Counted from the first letter of the stretch, positions 8,203 through 18,110 are shown. The stretch: DNA of 61,766 nt from Plebeiibacterium marinum (GCF_026013615.1 NZ_JAPDPI010000031.1:1-61766), one strand, 5' to 3'. Notes: generated from the sequence alone by a model not told the origin. Numbers and translations: made by a program.

Positions 8203-9790
8203 AAGAGCCATAGCATTTACAGAATTTGAGTGGTTTTACAATTTGTATAAACCACTGACTCCCTATGGACTTGAACATAAAAATAGTTTCAATTTTATTG
8301 CGGATAAAAATGAACTGATTCATATTCATAAAACAACAAAAGCTTTTATCCGGTTTATTACTGTAAACCAGGAGATATCCCATAAAATTGAATACCATCT
8401 AAAAAAAATAGACTTGCTAAATAGTTTAGACAAAGTTTTATATGATGCCACAGATTTATATTTGATAAAAAGGTTGATAATTCACTACAAAGCTATTGAA
8501 ACAATTCTCCCTGAATCCATAAAAAAACCTATAGGCTTTAAATTCAAATCAGCAGACCTTTTAAACACTTTAATGCCTGACAATGACACATCTGACTCAT
8601 TTTATTTATCATCTTCATTTGATAAAAACCTTGGTATTATCAGGAGTCAAATTTCAGAAGCAGACCTGAAGTTAAACTCTATTAAGCTAGCTACATTAAA
8701 CCAGTTAAAAAACAAATACAATCTGGATTTTTGGGGTCGCGATTTTTTATTAATTGAAAAAACAAACGCTACTTGCCTGGATGACCCTCTCTTATATTTC
8801 GAATATTATGATGCTACATATATGATGGTGAAACCTGTTTTTGCTAATGAATATTTGAACCTGATGCAGATCAAGGATCAGTTACTCATCGATGAATCGG
8901 AAGTTGAAAAGGAAGTACTTCAATTCCTTACAAAACAAGCAACAAAGCATAAAGAAAATATTGCATCATATACATACAGCATCCAACTTCTTGATACATT
9001 CATGGCAAAAGCCCGAATGGCCATTGAGTATAATTTGGTCTGTCCACAAATTGATTCATCCTGCATAAGCATAAAAAATGGCGTTTTTCTTCCATTAGAA
9101 CATAAGCACAAAAATAAAGGCATGAATTACACTCCTCTGAATGCAGAATTCAGGGATAAAGCCACCTTACTTTCAGGCTCCAATATGGGAGGAAAAACTG
9201 TACTCTTAAAAACAATTGGTTTTCTACAGCTTTTAACGCAGTATGGTTTCTGGGTACCCGCTGAACAGTTCAAAACCCAACTATTTGATCAAATTCATGT
9301 TCATGGCGACACAGAGTTTCAAAATATAGAAGGACTAAGCTCTTTTGGACAAGAAATCCATAACCTCTCTCAAGTCTTTAAAGAAGACACCAGCAGAAAA
9401 CTATTGTTGGTTGATGAACTAGCAAAAACAACCAATGCCACAGAGGCAAAGGCCATTTTATATGCACTTTTAACAGAAATTACAACAAGAAAAAATACGT
9501 TGGGATTCTTTTCAACTCATTTTATAAATATGCCCCCCATCGTTGGAGTTTCCCGCTTTAAAATGAAGGGATTAGATCGGGAAAAATTCAGCAATTTCTA
9601 TGTATCCAATAAACAGAACAAAATACAGGAAAAGATAATGGTGATAAATCAGTTTATGCAATATGAAATAGAGATTGATGATGGTAAAACCAAGGAATTT
9701 GATGCATTGACAATTGCCGAGTTACTGGGAATGGATAAAAGAATAATTGCGAGAGCCAGAAATTATTTACAGATACGAAAAACGAAGTAA
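8192..9790 (+). CDS. kamC: KamC, MutS-like ATPase of the aminomutase reactivase
   Basis: 532 residues with a C-terminal MutS-type ABC ATPase domain. The Walker A is LLSGSNMGGKT (K335, T336), almost the MutS signature, and Walker B is KLLLVDEL (D408, E409). The first 300 residues are helical and lack the MutS mismatch-recognition domain, so this is not a mismatch-repair protein. It overlaps kamB by 11 bases and ends 50 bases before kamD. Family context points to release of inactivated cobalamin cofactor from KamDE, or another repair role; mechanism is inferred. Confidence 0.82.
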   Translation: MSIKRAIAFTEFEWFYNLYKPLTPYGLEHKNSFNFIADKNELIHIHKTTKAFIRFITVNQEISHKIEYHLKKIDLLNSLDKVLYDATDLYLIKRLIIHYKAIETILPESIKKPIGFKFKSADLLNTLMPDNDTSDSFYLSSSFDKNLGIIRSQISEADLKLNSIKLATLNQLKNKYNLDFWGRDFLLIEKTNATCLDDPLLYFEYYDATYMMVKPVFANEYLNLMQIKDQLLIDESEVEKEVLQFLTKQATKHKENIASYTYSIQLLDTFMAKARMAIEYNLVCPQIDSSCISIKNGVFLPLEHKHKNKGMNYTPLNAEFRDKATLLSGSNMGGKTVLLKTIGFLQLLTQYGFWVPAEQFKTQLFDQIHVHGDTEFQNIEGLSSFGQEIHNLSQVFKEDTSRKLLLVDELAKTTNATEAKAILYALLTEITTRKNTLGFFSTHFINMPPIVGVSRFKMKGLDREKFSNFYVSNKQNKIQEKIMVINQFMQYEIEIDDGKTKEFDALTIAELLGMDKRIIARARNYLQIRKTK

Positions 9791-9840
9791 GTAGATTATT
9801 AATTACAATGCCTTTGATGATCCTTAAAATTGAAAACAAA

Positions 9841-11394
9841 ATGACAAAACTAAATCTAGATAATAACAAAATTGTAAAAGCCAGGGAACTCTCTAAAGAG
9901 ATTACAAAACCTGTACATGATTATATCAACAAACACACTACTGTTGCTATTGAACGTGCAACACTACGTACATTGGGAGCCGATGGTGTAAATAAAGATG
10001 AAATACCAGTACCCAATATTATTGTGGATGCACTTGCTGATAAAATCAAGCATGGAGCAGCCAAACACTACATTAACGCATTGGTTAGGAAGAATTTAAA
10101 CCCACAACAACTAAACTCGAAAATTGCAGACGGACTGGACATTACAACCTTAAATTTTACAGATAAGGATTTAATTGACAAAAAGGCCAGGGAACTGGTT
10201 GAAGCTTTTGCTTCAAGAGTTAAAGAAAATGTGTGCTTTAGAAATAAAAAGATCGACCAATATAAGGATAAAGAAAACAGTCCCCTCCTTTACCTTATTG
10301 TAGCTACAGGCAATATTTACGAAGACATTAAACAAGCACAGGCCGCTGCTCGTCAAGGGGCTGACATAATTGCTGTAATTCGCACTACAGGACAAAGCCT
10401 GCTTGATTTTGTGCCATACGGCGCTACAACCGAGGGCTTTGGCGGCACTTATGCAACACAGGAAAATTTTAGAATTATGCGTAAGGCTCTTGATGATGTG
10501 GGCGACGAAATTGGCAAGTATATTCGTTTGGTAAATTACTGCTCAGGCTTGTGCATGCCCGAGATTGCCGCCATGGGAGCAATTGAACGTTTAGATATGA
10601 TGCTGAACGACTCCATGTACGGTATTCTATTTCGCGATATTAATATGTACAGAACCTTTGTTGACCAGAAATTTTCACGAATGATCAATGCCTTTGCCGA
10701 TATAACTATCAACTCAGGTGAAGACAACTATTTAACTACTTCTGATGCATACGAAAAGGCTTTTACTGTTACGGCGTCCCAGTTTATTAACGAGCAGTTT
10801 GCCTTTGATTCAGGTTTACCACCAAGGTTAATGGGTTTAGGGCATGCCTTTGAAATGAACCCGGAAAAAGAAAATGGATTTTTATACGAAATGGCTCAAG
10901 CTCAAATGGCCAGGGAAATATTCCCTGAGGCTCCTTTAAAATACATGCCTCCAACCAAATACATGACTGGCGATATTTTTAAAGGATATATTATGAATGC
11001 CATGTTCAATTTTGTGGCCAAAGCTACAAACCAAGGTATCTTATTACTGGGAATGCTCACTGAAGCCATTCATACACCTTTTATGCAAGATAGATTTTTA
11101 GCTGTTGAAAATGCCCGATATATTTTAAACACCACAAAAGATTTTGCTAACGATATAGAATTTAAAAAGAATGGCATTATGCAAACCCGTGCCAAAGATG
11201 TTTTAAATCAAACTATTGAATTTCTGGAAGAAGTAAACCACATAGGTCTGTTTGATGCCATTGAACAAAAGATGTTTGCCGAAGTCAGCCGACCAAAAAA
11301 TGGAGGCAAAGGTTTTGGTGGCGTATTTGAAAAATCTGAAGAATATTATAACCCCGTTTATGAATATTTAGAAAGGACATTAAATCTTAAATAA
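9841..11394 (+). CDS. kamD: Lysine 5,6-aminomutase alpha subunit
   Basis: Large subunit of the adenosylcobalamin/PLP enzyme that moves the terminal amino group of beta-lysine to C5, giving 3,5-diaminohexanoate. The ATG at 9841 gives 517 residues with the usual KLNLD-type N-terminus; an in-frame ATG at 9808 would add 11 residues without family support. The PFAM-type TIM-barrel segments including RTTGQSLLDFVPYGAT and the glycine-rich GYGGT-like GFGGTYATQENFR stretch are typical of KamD. Acts with KamE encoded 47 bases downstream. Confidence 0.95.
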   Translation: MTKLNLDNNKIVKARELSKEITKPVHDYINKHTTVAIERATLRTLGADGVNKDEIPVPNIIVDALADKIKHGAAKHYINALVRKNLNPQQLNSKIADGLDITTLNFTDKDLIDKKARELVEAFASRVKENVCFRNKKIDQYKDKENSPLLYLIVATGNIYEDIKQAQAAARQGADIIAVIRTTGQSLLDFVPYGATTEGFGGTYATQENFRIMRKALDDVGDEIGKYIRLVNYCSGLCMPEIAAMGAIERLDMMLNDSMYGILFRDINMYRTFVDQKFSRMINAFADITINSGEDNYLTTSDAYEKAFTVTASQFINEQFAFDSGLPPRLMGLGHAFEMNPEKENGFLYEMAQAQMAREIFPEAPLKYMPPTKYMTGDIFKGYIMNAMFNFVAKATNQGILLLGMLTEAIHTPFMQDRFLAVENARYILNTTKDFANDIEFKKNGIMQTRAKDVLNQTIEFLEEVNHIGLFDAIEQKMFAEVSRPKNGGKGFGGVFEKSEEYYNPVYEYLERTLNLK

Positions 11395-11426
11395 CCAACA
11401 TTTATTGACTATTGACTAATTTAATA

Positions 11427-11433
11427 TAGGAGG
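11427..11433 (+). promoter_or_regulatory. Strong Shine-Dalgarno before kamE
   Basis: TAGGAGG stands 8 bases before the kamE ATG (11442). Most other starts in the window lack such a sequence, as is common in Bacteroidota, so this one is unusual and supports the chosen start. Confidence 0.7.
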
Positions 11434-11441
11434 AATTTAAA

Positions 11442-12170
11442 ATGATGATAAAACCCTATGGAGACACATTAAATGATGGCGCCATACAGCTCTCGTTTAC
11501 TTTACCTGTCCCCCACTCCATAAAAGCTGATGAAGCCGCCAAACAGTATGCTCATAAACTCGGCTTTAACGAAGTTGAAGTCGTTCAGTCCAATCCTTTA
11601 TCTGAAGGTTTTTCATTTTTTGTGGTTTATGGAAAAACAAATATTCAACTCGACTACGATAAGATTGAAGTAGAAGAAGTAAAAAAATCGATGGATTATT
11701 ACCAGGTAAACGATTTTATTAAAGAAAACATCAAACGAAAAATAGTTGTGGTAGGTGCATGTACCGGTACCGATGCCCATACCGTAGGCATTGATGCCAT
11801 CATGAATATGAAGGGCTATGATCAACATTACGGACTTGAAAGATACCCAATGATCGAGGCCTACAACCTGGGAGCTCAGGTAACAAATGAAGAGCTGATA
11901 AGCAAGGCAATCAATCTAAAGGCTGATGCCATTCTGGTTTCACAGGTTGTAACACAAAAGGAGGTACATATTCATAATATGACCGAATTGATTGAAATTA
12001 TGGAAGCTGAAGGAGTCCGTTCTGATATGATTGTAATTGCAGGAGGTCCACGAATAAGCAATAAGCTGGCTTTAGAGTTAGGCTATGATGCCGGGTTTGG
12101 CAGAGGAACTTATCCAGAAAATGTAGCCTCGTTTATTGTAGAGAGATTAGGAGGAGGATATAGCGGATAG
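11442..12170 (+). CDS. kamE: Lysine 5,6-aminomutase beta subunit
   Basis: B12-binding subunit, 242 residues. The base-off cobalamin motif DAHTVG gives the axial ligand H113. K124 lies 11 residues after it, the same spacing as H133/K144 in the characterised clostridial subunit, where that lysine binds PLP; both cofactor residues are thus present. N-terminal dimerisation domain about 1-95, Rossmann B12 domain about 98-242. The stop codon falls inside a 7-base tandem repeat that continues downstream. Confidence 0.95.
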   Translation: MMIKPYGDTLNDGAIQLSFTLPVPHSIKADEAAKQYAHKLGFNEVEVVQSNPLSEGFSFFVVYGKTNIQLDYDKIEVEEVKKSMDYYQVNDFIKENIKRKIVVVGACTGTDAHTVGIDAIMNMKGYDQHYGLERYPMIEAYNLGAQVTNEELISKAINLKADAILVSQVVTQKEVHIHNMTELIEIMEAEGVRSDMIVIAGGPRISNKLALELGYDAGFGRGTYPENVASFIVERLGGGYSG

Positions 12171-12199
12171 CGAGTAGCGAGTAGCGGATAGCGAGTAGC
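12161..12199 (+). repeat. Seven-base tandem repeat overlapping the kamE stop
   Basis: Five consecutive 7-base units (TAGCGGA or TAGCGAG) plus a partial sixth run from 12161 to 12199; looser copies follow to about 12219. The first unit encodes the last kamE residues and the kamE TAG is in the second unit. Confidence 0.75.
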
Positions 12200-12312
12200 T
12201 TTGCTAATAGCAGATAGCTTGAGGTTATTATCGTTCAGGAAATACTTATAAAACACAATTTTAACCCCACCCAAATGCCTAACATAATAATTGATAATAA
12301 AAATCTAAAGAA

Positions 12313-13500
12313 ATGAAAGAAATCTATATTATTGATGCTGCTCGTACTGCCATTGGAACATTCGGGGGTACATTATCGTCAATTCCATCAGTACAACTGG
12401 GAGCAACTATAGTAACAGAATTATTAAAAAGAAATGGTTTAACGGGATCTGAAGTTGATGAAGTACTGATGGGATGTGTTCTCCAGGCTGGCCAGGGACA
12501 AAACATAGCACGCCAGATAGCCATAAAATCGGGGATTCCTATAGAAAAAACTGCTATGACCATTAATATGGTATGTGGTTCCGGTTTACGATCAGTAGCC
12601 TTGGCAGCACAAAGCATTATTGCAGGAGATAGCGAACTGATTATTGCAGGGGGAGCAGAAAACATGTCCATGGCTCCTTATTTGCTTCCAGAAGCACGTA
12701 CAGGTTATCGAATGGGCGATGGCACCATAGTAGACTCAATGGTTCATGACGGATTAACGGATATATTTAACCACTATCACATGGGCATCACTGCCGAAAA
12801 CCTCGCGGAAAAATATAACCTGACCCGACAAGAACAAGATGCCTTTGCTGCTTTATCACAAAACAAAGCCGAAAAAGCGATAAAAGACGGACGATTTAAT
12901 GATGAGATCATACCCGTTGAAATTCCTCAACGAAAAAAAGATCCTATCATTTTTAAACATGATGAATTCGTTCGAATGGGAGTTACTGCGGAATCCCTGG
13001 CAAAGTTACGTCCAGCTTTTAAAAAGGATGGAACAGTAACTGCAGCAAATGCCTCAGGCATTAATGATGGAGCAGCAGCTGTAATTGTGGCTGACAAAGA
13101 AGTGTGCGAAAAATACAAGCTGAAACCAATGGTAAAAATTGTATCCTATGCATGGCACGGTACCGATCCATCCATCATGGGTATTGGCCCTGTAGAAGCA
13201 GTAAAAAAGGCTCTTATTAAAGCAAACTGGAAACTAAATGATGTTGAACTAATTGAAGCCAATGAAGCTTTTGCATCGCAATCTCTGGCTGTAATGAGAG
13301 AATTAAACATCAATCCTGAAATCACCAACGTAAACGGAGGCGCCATAGCTCTTGGTCACCCTATTGGTGCCAGCGGAACACGTATATTAACAACTCTTAT
13401 TCACGAAATGAAAAAGCGAAAAGTAAAAAAAGGATTGGCTACTTTATGTATTGGAGGAGGAATGGGAATTGCGATGTGTGTTGAAAATATTAGTTCATAG
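12313..13500 (+). CDS. atoB: Acetyl-CoA C-acetyltransferase (thiolase)
   Basis: Thiolase of 395 residues with all three catalytic positions: C88 in NMVCGSG, H349 in [10 protein letters not shown] and C379 in CIGGGMG. In this operon it would cleave acetoacetyl-CoA, made by Kat and by the CoA-transferase, to two acetyl-CoA. That completes lysine breakdown without butyryl-CoA formation; no crotonase or acyl-CoA dehydrogenase is encoded nearby. It is 142 bases after kamE and is the last gene on the + strand before the convergent phosphohexomutase. A biosynthetic role is possible but less likely here. Confidence 0.92.
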   Translation: MKEIYIIDAARTAIGTFGGTLSSIPSVQLGATIVTELLKRNGLTGSEVDEVLMGCVLQAGQGQNIARQIAIKSGIPIEKTAMTINMVCGSGLRSVALAAQSIIAGDSELIIAGGAENMSMAPYLLPEARTGYRMGDGTIVDSMVHDGLTDIFNHYHMGITAENLAEKYNLTRQEQDAFAALSQNKAEKAIKDGRFNDEIIPVEIPQRKKDPIIFKHDEFVRMGVTAESLAKLRPAFKKDGTVTAANASGINDGAAAVIVADKEVCEKYKLKPMVKIVSYAWHGTDPSIMGIGPVEAVKKALIKANWKLNDVELIEANEAFASQSLAVMRELNINPEITNVNGGAIALGHPIGASGTRILTTLIHEMKKRKVKKGLATLCIGGGMGIAMCVENISS

Positions 13501-13699
13501 CTAACAGAACGCCAGGGTTAGGTTATTAAGAATGACACCATTAGTCAATTTCTACTACAACACTATTACCAAAGAAACAGGGAGACACATCGAATCACCA
13601 ATAGTTAATAAGCGATTCCTTGTGACTCCTTTGTTCAGAGGTAACAATCAAAATAAACCAAAAAGACATTTTACTAATACAATTACAATTTGTAAGAAA

Positions 13700-15223
13700 T
13701 TAGTTTTTATCAAAAGGATTTAAATCCAGATCTTTGAATTGAGTTAAAATATCTTTCAACTTAGATGCAATTATACCTACCCCTCCCTTTGTGTTTGATT
13801 CAATATTAACAGGAATTACAGGATCATGCAGTGATAACCTCACCAAAAACCAACCATCCTCGTCGGGTGATTTGCACTGAACCCGGATACCCTCATAATT
13901 TTCAGGAACTACAGACCATGATTCCAGCAAGTTGTTTTCAAGCTCATCAATAACCTGTTGTCCGTAGGCCACAAAATCATCTTTTGTTATTTTAATCCTA
14001 AATTCCTTACTTTCAACAGGACGGGGTAAAACCTCGATTAATTGGGAAAGATTCTTGTTTTCCAATCTCAAATCGGCCATTTTCACTAACAACTTAGCCA
14101 CCAAGAAAGCCCCATCATCTAAAAAGAAATTTTCTTTTAAAGCTGCATGACCACTGGTTTCAATAGCCAACCAACTTTCTTCACCCTCCTCATTTAAGCG
14201 CAACGATTCGTTAATAACGTTTTTATAGCCGCGCTTAAACCTTTTATGTTTTCCTTTCAGGTGATGCTTAATAAACCATGCCAACCCATCCGAAGTTATT
14301 GAATCTGTAACAATGGTGGAAGATGGATGCTCTTCTAAAACAACTGCTGAAATAAGTGCGATCAATTCGTTTCTGTTAATCGGATTTCCCTGATTATCAA
14401 CTATAGCAGAACGATCAACATCTGTATCGAAAATAATACCCAAATCTGCCCTTTCCTGTTTCACTGCCTGGCAGATGGAAGCCATCGCTTCACTGTCCTC
14501 CGGATTAGGAACATGGTTGGGAAATTTTCCATCCGGATCTAAAAACTGGCTTCCTGAAACATCAGCACCCAGTTCTTTCAATACTTTATTTGCAAAAAAA
14601 CCACCGGCACCATTTCCGGCATCAACAATAATTTTTAGACCTTTGAGAGGTTTTGCCCTATCAACTCCCTCTTTAACACCATTTAAAATACCTTCAACTA
14701 ATGTTTTTGAATAGATAGAAATATAATCCAATTCCTGAACTGTACCCTTTTCTCGCAATGAATTTAAAGCATCCTCAGCTGCCAAAGTTAAAATCTCTGT
14801 AATATCAGATTTATTGGCTCCACCTTCGCCAGTAAAAAACTTTAATCCATTTCGGTTATATGGCAAGTGGCTTGCTGTAAGCATTACGCCGGCATCAATG
14901 GAATAATTTTTATCAACAGTTGCCATAAACATAGCCGGTGTCGAGGCAATTCCACAATCGTATACATCTACCCCTACACTTGTTAATCCTGATATAAATG
15001 CTTTTTTTAACAATGGTCCCGTTAGTCTGGAATCCATACCAACTGCAACACATAAAGATTCCTTATCCTCTTTTTTGCAAAGCCAATGAGCAAAAGCCTT
15101 TCCCAAAATTTCAGATACTTCTTCTGTCAGGTTAATATTTTCGCCAGGAATCCCTTCCATGGCAACGCCTCTGATATCAGAACCGTTTTGTAGTTTTTTC
15201 CATGTATTTGATTGATTCTCCAT
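13700..15223 (-). CDS. Phosphomannomutase/phosphoglucomutase family protein
   Basis: Alpha-D-phosphohexomutase of 507 residues. The phosphoserine loop is TASHLPYN (S118), a variant of the common TASHNP, and the magnesium loop is DTDVDR (D266, D268, D270). The family interconverts hexose 1- and 6-phosphates; which sugar is not visible. It is the last gene of the minus-strand series behind the transaldolase, separated by a perfect 12-bp stem-loop (15301-15333), so it may be partly or wholly expressed on its own. Convergent with the thiolase gene. Confidence 0.85.
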   Translation of the reverse strand: MENQSNTWKKLQNGSDIRGVAMEGIPGENINLTEEVSEILGKAFAHWLCKKEDKESLCVAVGMDSRLTGPLLKKAFISGLTSVGVDVYDCGIASTPAMFMATVDKNYSIDAGVMLTASHLPYNRNGLKFFTGEGGANKSDITEILTLAAEDALNSLREKGTVQELDYISIYSKTLVEGILNGVKEGVDRAKPLKGLKIIVDAGNGAGGFFANKVLKELGADVSGSQFLDPDGKFPNHVPNPEDSEAMASICQAVKQERADLGIIFDTDVDRSAIVDNQGNPINRNELIALISAVVLEEHPSSTIVTDSITSDGLAWFIKHHLKGKHKRFKRGYKNVINESLRLNEEGEESWLAIETSGHAALKENFFLDDGAFLVAKLLVKMADLRLENKNLSQLIEVLPRPVESKEFRIKITKDDFVAYGQQVIDELENNLLESWSVVPENYEGIRVQCKSPDEDGWFLVRLSLHDPVIPVNIESNTKGGVGIIASKLKDILTQFKDLDLNPFDKN

Positions 15224-15300
15224 TACTATATATTTATTTAAACAACAGCGACATTAAAATGCAATTAACAAACTTAATCAAAGGGTATAATAACGAACAA

Positions 15301-15333
15301 ATGCATTACCGGAACAAAAAACCGGTAATGCAT
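15301..15333 (-). other. Perfect 12-bp stem-loop between transaldolase and mutase
   Basis: ATGCATTACCGG at 15301-15312 pairs perfectly with CCGGTAATGCAT at 15322-15333 around a 9-base A-rich loop. On the minus strand it follows the transaldolase stop by 35 bases; only a short TTGTT follows, so it may be a weak terminator or an mRNA-end stabiliser. Confidence 0.6.
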
Positions 15334-15368
15334 TATGTTTCTAAAAAACCACTAACTAACTATTTAAA

Positions 15369-16034
15369 TTAAAATTCTATATCATATAAACCTTCAGCAT
15401 CTCTTTCAAACCACTCAACACTCATATCTGTCATTGGGTGGCTTCTCAAACGCTCTAAAATTTCAAAACTTACTGTTGCAGCATGACTACCCATCATACT
15501 TACGCGATGAACCTGATCCACAGTTTTAAAACTAGCTGCCAAAACACCAGTATTTAATCCGTACTGTTGAATATTTTCAACAATATTTCCAACAACCTCT
15601 ATTCCATGCGAAGAAATATTATCCAATCGATTTACATAAGGAGCTACCCAATCAGCACCTGCCCTGGCAGCTACCAAAGCCTGTTGCTGAGTAAAAATAG
15701 CTGTGGCTGTTACATTGATACCCTTATCCTTTAAAATGGGCATTGCCTTATAACCTTCGGCAGTAACAGGGATTTTGGCAAAGTAATTATCGCCCAAACC
15801 ATACATTTTCTTATAAGCAATAGCCTCGCGAACCATATCTTCAGCCTTACTACTAATCATTTGAACATGTAGCATCCTGTTGCCAGTTATTTCAATCAAT
15901 TCGGGCAATATTTTTGACATTGGCCTGTTTTCTGCAGCAATAATGGTTGGATTGGTAGTAACACCTTCTATCGGGAAATAATAAAAAAGTTTTTTTAGTT
16001 CTTCAATATTGGCAGTATCTGCTAAATAAATCAT
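15369..16034 (-). CDS. Transaldolase / fructose-6-phosphate aldolase family (TalC-like)
   Basis: Short transaldolase of 221 residues, the FSA/TalC subfamily size. The Schiff-base lysine is K87 in FAKIPVT, and the N-terminal DTAN and TTNPT motifs are intact. Enzymes of this group transfer or release dihydroxyacetone-type three-carbon units from ketose phosphates; some release free dihydroxyacetone or hydroxyacetone. Whether this is a pentose-phosphate transaldolase or a catabolic aldolase is open; its neighbours (polyol-type dehydrogenases, HAD phosphatase) favour a catabolic role. Its start is 143 bases from the stop of the preceding dehydrogenase gene. Confidence 0.85.
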   Translation of the reverse strand: MIYLADTANIEELKKLFYYFPIEGVTTNPTIIAAENRPMSKILPELIEITGNRMLHVQMISSKAEDMVREAIAYKKMYGLGDNYFAKIPVTAEGYKAMPILKDKGINVTATAIFTQQQALVAARAGADWVAPYVNRLDNISSHGIEVVGNIVENIQQYGLNTGVLAASFKTVDQVHRVSMMGSHAATVSFEILERLRSHPMTDMSVEWFERDAEGLYDIEF

Positions 16035-16176
16035 CTCTTAATATTTTAAATCATTAAATAATTGCCAAAAGATAATAGAATTTTGCACAAAATGTCAAAA
16101 AAAACACATTACTAAAATTTCAACCATATTAATATTACCACATCAACTTTGTAACAGATTGTTATTAACCTGTTAA

Positions 16177-17457
16177 TCAATAACCCAAGGACTTTGCATT
16201 AGCCAGCAGCATTTCTTCTGCTTCCACACTCCATAACCCTTTATTGCGGTCACAAATCTCTGCCAATAAACTGTAAACGCTATTATTTTTACCTATTTCT
16301 TTAAAATCAGCAATTGCTGTCAAAGGCATCTCAACATGATTATATATTAGCTTTTTTCCCCCTGGTATATTGGGCAGGTTCAATGTAGTATCAATAACTG
16401 CATTCATACCACCAATATGAGTCACCAATCCAGCAGGATCAAGGCCTTTAGCCATTACAGCCAGCCCCTCCTTCATATCATCTGTATTACCCCCGCTTGT
16501 TCCAACAACATGGGTAAAAGCATAATGAATATTATAGAAATTCATTGTAGCTGAAAACTCAGGATTGGAAGGGCCTGCAAAAAAGTTTAAACACCCATCA
16601 AACCCAAGGATTTTATCTGCCTGCTCTACAACAGGGGCTACCGGGGCAAATACAAATACATCATCGTATCCCCCTTCTCCAGATATATCTTTCAATCCTT
16701 TTACAGGATCAGCCATTACACTGGTATTTACATATTTTAATTCAATACCCCTTGATTGCGCAAATTCAAACGTATATAAAGTAGCTGCCCTATCCAGCCT
16801 ATCCTGATCAATATCGGTTACAACAAGTAACGATGGCTTCCGGTCGTCACGATGAAGAACATAATTAATGGCGGCTAGTCCCATAGGGCCAACACCTGCC
16901 AGCAAAGCCATTTTACCCCCATCTACAATCTCCATATTATGAATATATGATCCCGGAGTTGTATGATAATTTGCATGCATAGCTCCAATAACACACGACA
17001 ATGGTTCAGATAAGGATGCCGGATAAAAACCCTCTCCCTCATAGGGTAACAAACACCCTAGTTCCATAACTTCGTTAGGGATAATAACATATGTGGCATC
17101 ACCCCCTATATGATGATAAGAATAACCCGGAGCACTTAAAACCCCAACAGGCCCATTCTTATAGTTTAACGCAGGCTGAATAGAAAACTTATCTCCGGGC
17201 TTAAACTCTGAAGTCCATTTAGAACCAACTTCAACCAATTCCCCGGCAAATTCATGCCCTATAATAATAGGATTTTTATCTACATCATCAGGAATCCTCT
17301 TATGGTCAGACCCCTGACTTGCTGCTTTATACGATGACATACAAAGGCTATCGCACACTACTTTAGCCAATATTTCATTGTCTTTAATTTTAGGCAATTC
17401 AAACTCTTCTAAGCGAAGATCTGCCTTTCCGTATAAACGTACTGCTTTAGTCTTCAT
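16177..17457 (-). CDS. Zinc-binding polyol-type dehydrogenase, SorE (L-sorbose-1-phosphate reductase)-like
   Basis: Medium-chain dehydrogenase of 426 residues. Likely catalytic zinc ligands are C39, H68 and E69 (GHEFAGE). The four-cysteine structural zinc lobe of classical alcohol dehydrogenases is not present. The N-terminal pattern and extra length resemble L-sorbose-1-phosphate reductase, so a sugar phosphate or polyol phosphate is the probable substrate; this is family resemblance only. It starts three bases after the HAD gene ends on the same strand, so the two are tightly coupled. Confidence 0.75.
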   Translation of the reverse strand: MKTKAVRLYGKADLRLEEFELPKIKDNEILAKVVCDSLCMSSYKAASQGSDHKRIPDDVDKNPIIIGHEFAGELVEVGSKWTSEFKPGDKFSIQPALNYKNGPVGVLSAPGYSYHHIGGDATYVIIPNEVMELGCLLPYEGEGFYPASLSEPLSCVIGAMHANYHTTPGSYIHNMEIVDGGKMALLAGVGPMGLAAINYVLHRDDRKPSLLVVTDIDQDRLDRAATLYTFEFAQSRGIELKYVNTSVMADPVKGLKDISGEGGYDDVFVFAPVAPVVEQADKILGFDGCLNFFAGPSNPEFSATMNFYNIHYAFTHVVGTSGGNTDDMKEGLAVMAKGLDPAGLVTHIGGMNAVIDTTLNLPNIPGGKKLIYNHVEMPLTAIADFKEIGKNNSVYSLLAEICDRNKGLWSVEAEEMLLANAKSLGY

Positions 17458-17459
17458 AT

Positions 17460-18110
17460 CTAATTAATTTTAATATAATCAATAATTTCTTGCGCCTGGT
17501 CAACAACAACCGTACATCTATCTTCCGCACCGGGTTTTCCATACCCCCAACTCACACCTAACGGCAACATATTTGCTGCCTTTGCGGTTTGGATATCAAC
17601 CACCGAATCCCCAACTAACAATATATCTTTAGGATCACAATTTATCTGTTTTGCAAAATGCAACGCACCCTTAGGATTTGGTTTATGAGGAAAAGCATTG
17701 CTATGTCCAATAACGTTTTTAAATGACCAATTTTTAAAATACTTTTTAACAATAATATCAGTTAAGTTTTGGGGTTTATTGGTAATAATGGCCATCGGAA
17801 TATTTTTATCAGTTAAATAATCCAAAACCCTATCCATGCCTTCAAATATTTTACTCTTATTGCTAATGTTATTTTTGTAACAATCCTGATATTTATCTAT
17901 ATATGGCACGGAATCCCCACCTCTGAGATTAGGAGGAAGCGATGCTTCTACTAATCTCCTTGCACCATTTCCAATCCACTTAACATACGCCGATAATTCA
18001 TGCAGTGGATAATCATACTCACTTAACATTTGGTTATTGGCATCCGCTATATCTTGAATAGAATCTAAAAGAGTACCATCCAAATCAAATATTACAGCCT
18101 TAATTCCCAT
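17460..18110 (-). CDS. HAD-family phosphatase, phosphoglycolate-phosphatase-like
   Basis: HAD hydrolase of 216 residues with motif I DLDGTLLDS (D9, D11), motif II threonine in AIITNKP and motif IV GDSVVDIQ. The cap is the small helical type of the Gph/PGMB subgroup. The substrate cannot be read from sequence. Placed between an SDR and a SorE-like dehydrogenase, it may remove phosphate from a pathway intermediate or act on a toxic by-product. Spacing to both neighbours is short (27 and 2 bases). Confidence 0.8.
   Translation of the reverse strand: MGIKAVIFDLDGTLLDSIQDIADANNQMLSEYDYPLHELSAYVKWIGNGARRLVEASLPPNLRGGDSVPYIDKYQDCYKNNISNKSKIFEGMDRVLDYLTDKNIPMAIITNKPQNLTDIIVKKYFKNWSFKNVIGHSNAFPHKPNPKGALHFAKQINCDPKDILLVGDSVVDIQTAKAANMLPLGVSWGYGKPGAEDRCTVVVDQAQEIIDYIKIN

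Noticed and set aside
8192-9790. Mismatch repair MutS
   Set aside because: Only the ATPase domain matches; the recognition domain is absent and context is the kam operon.
13532-13723. 63-codon plus-strand frame after the thiolase
   Set aside because: It runs into the antisense end of the phosphohexomutase gene and shows no family signature.
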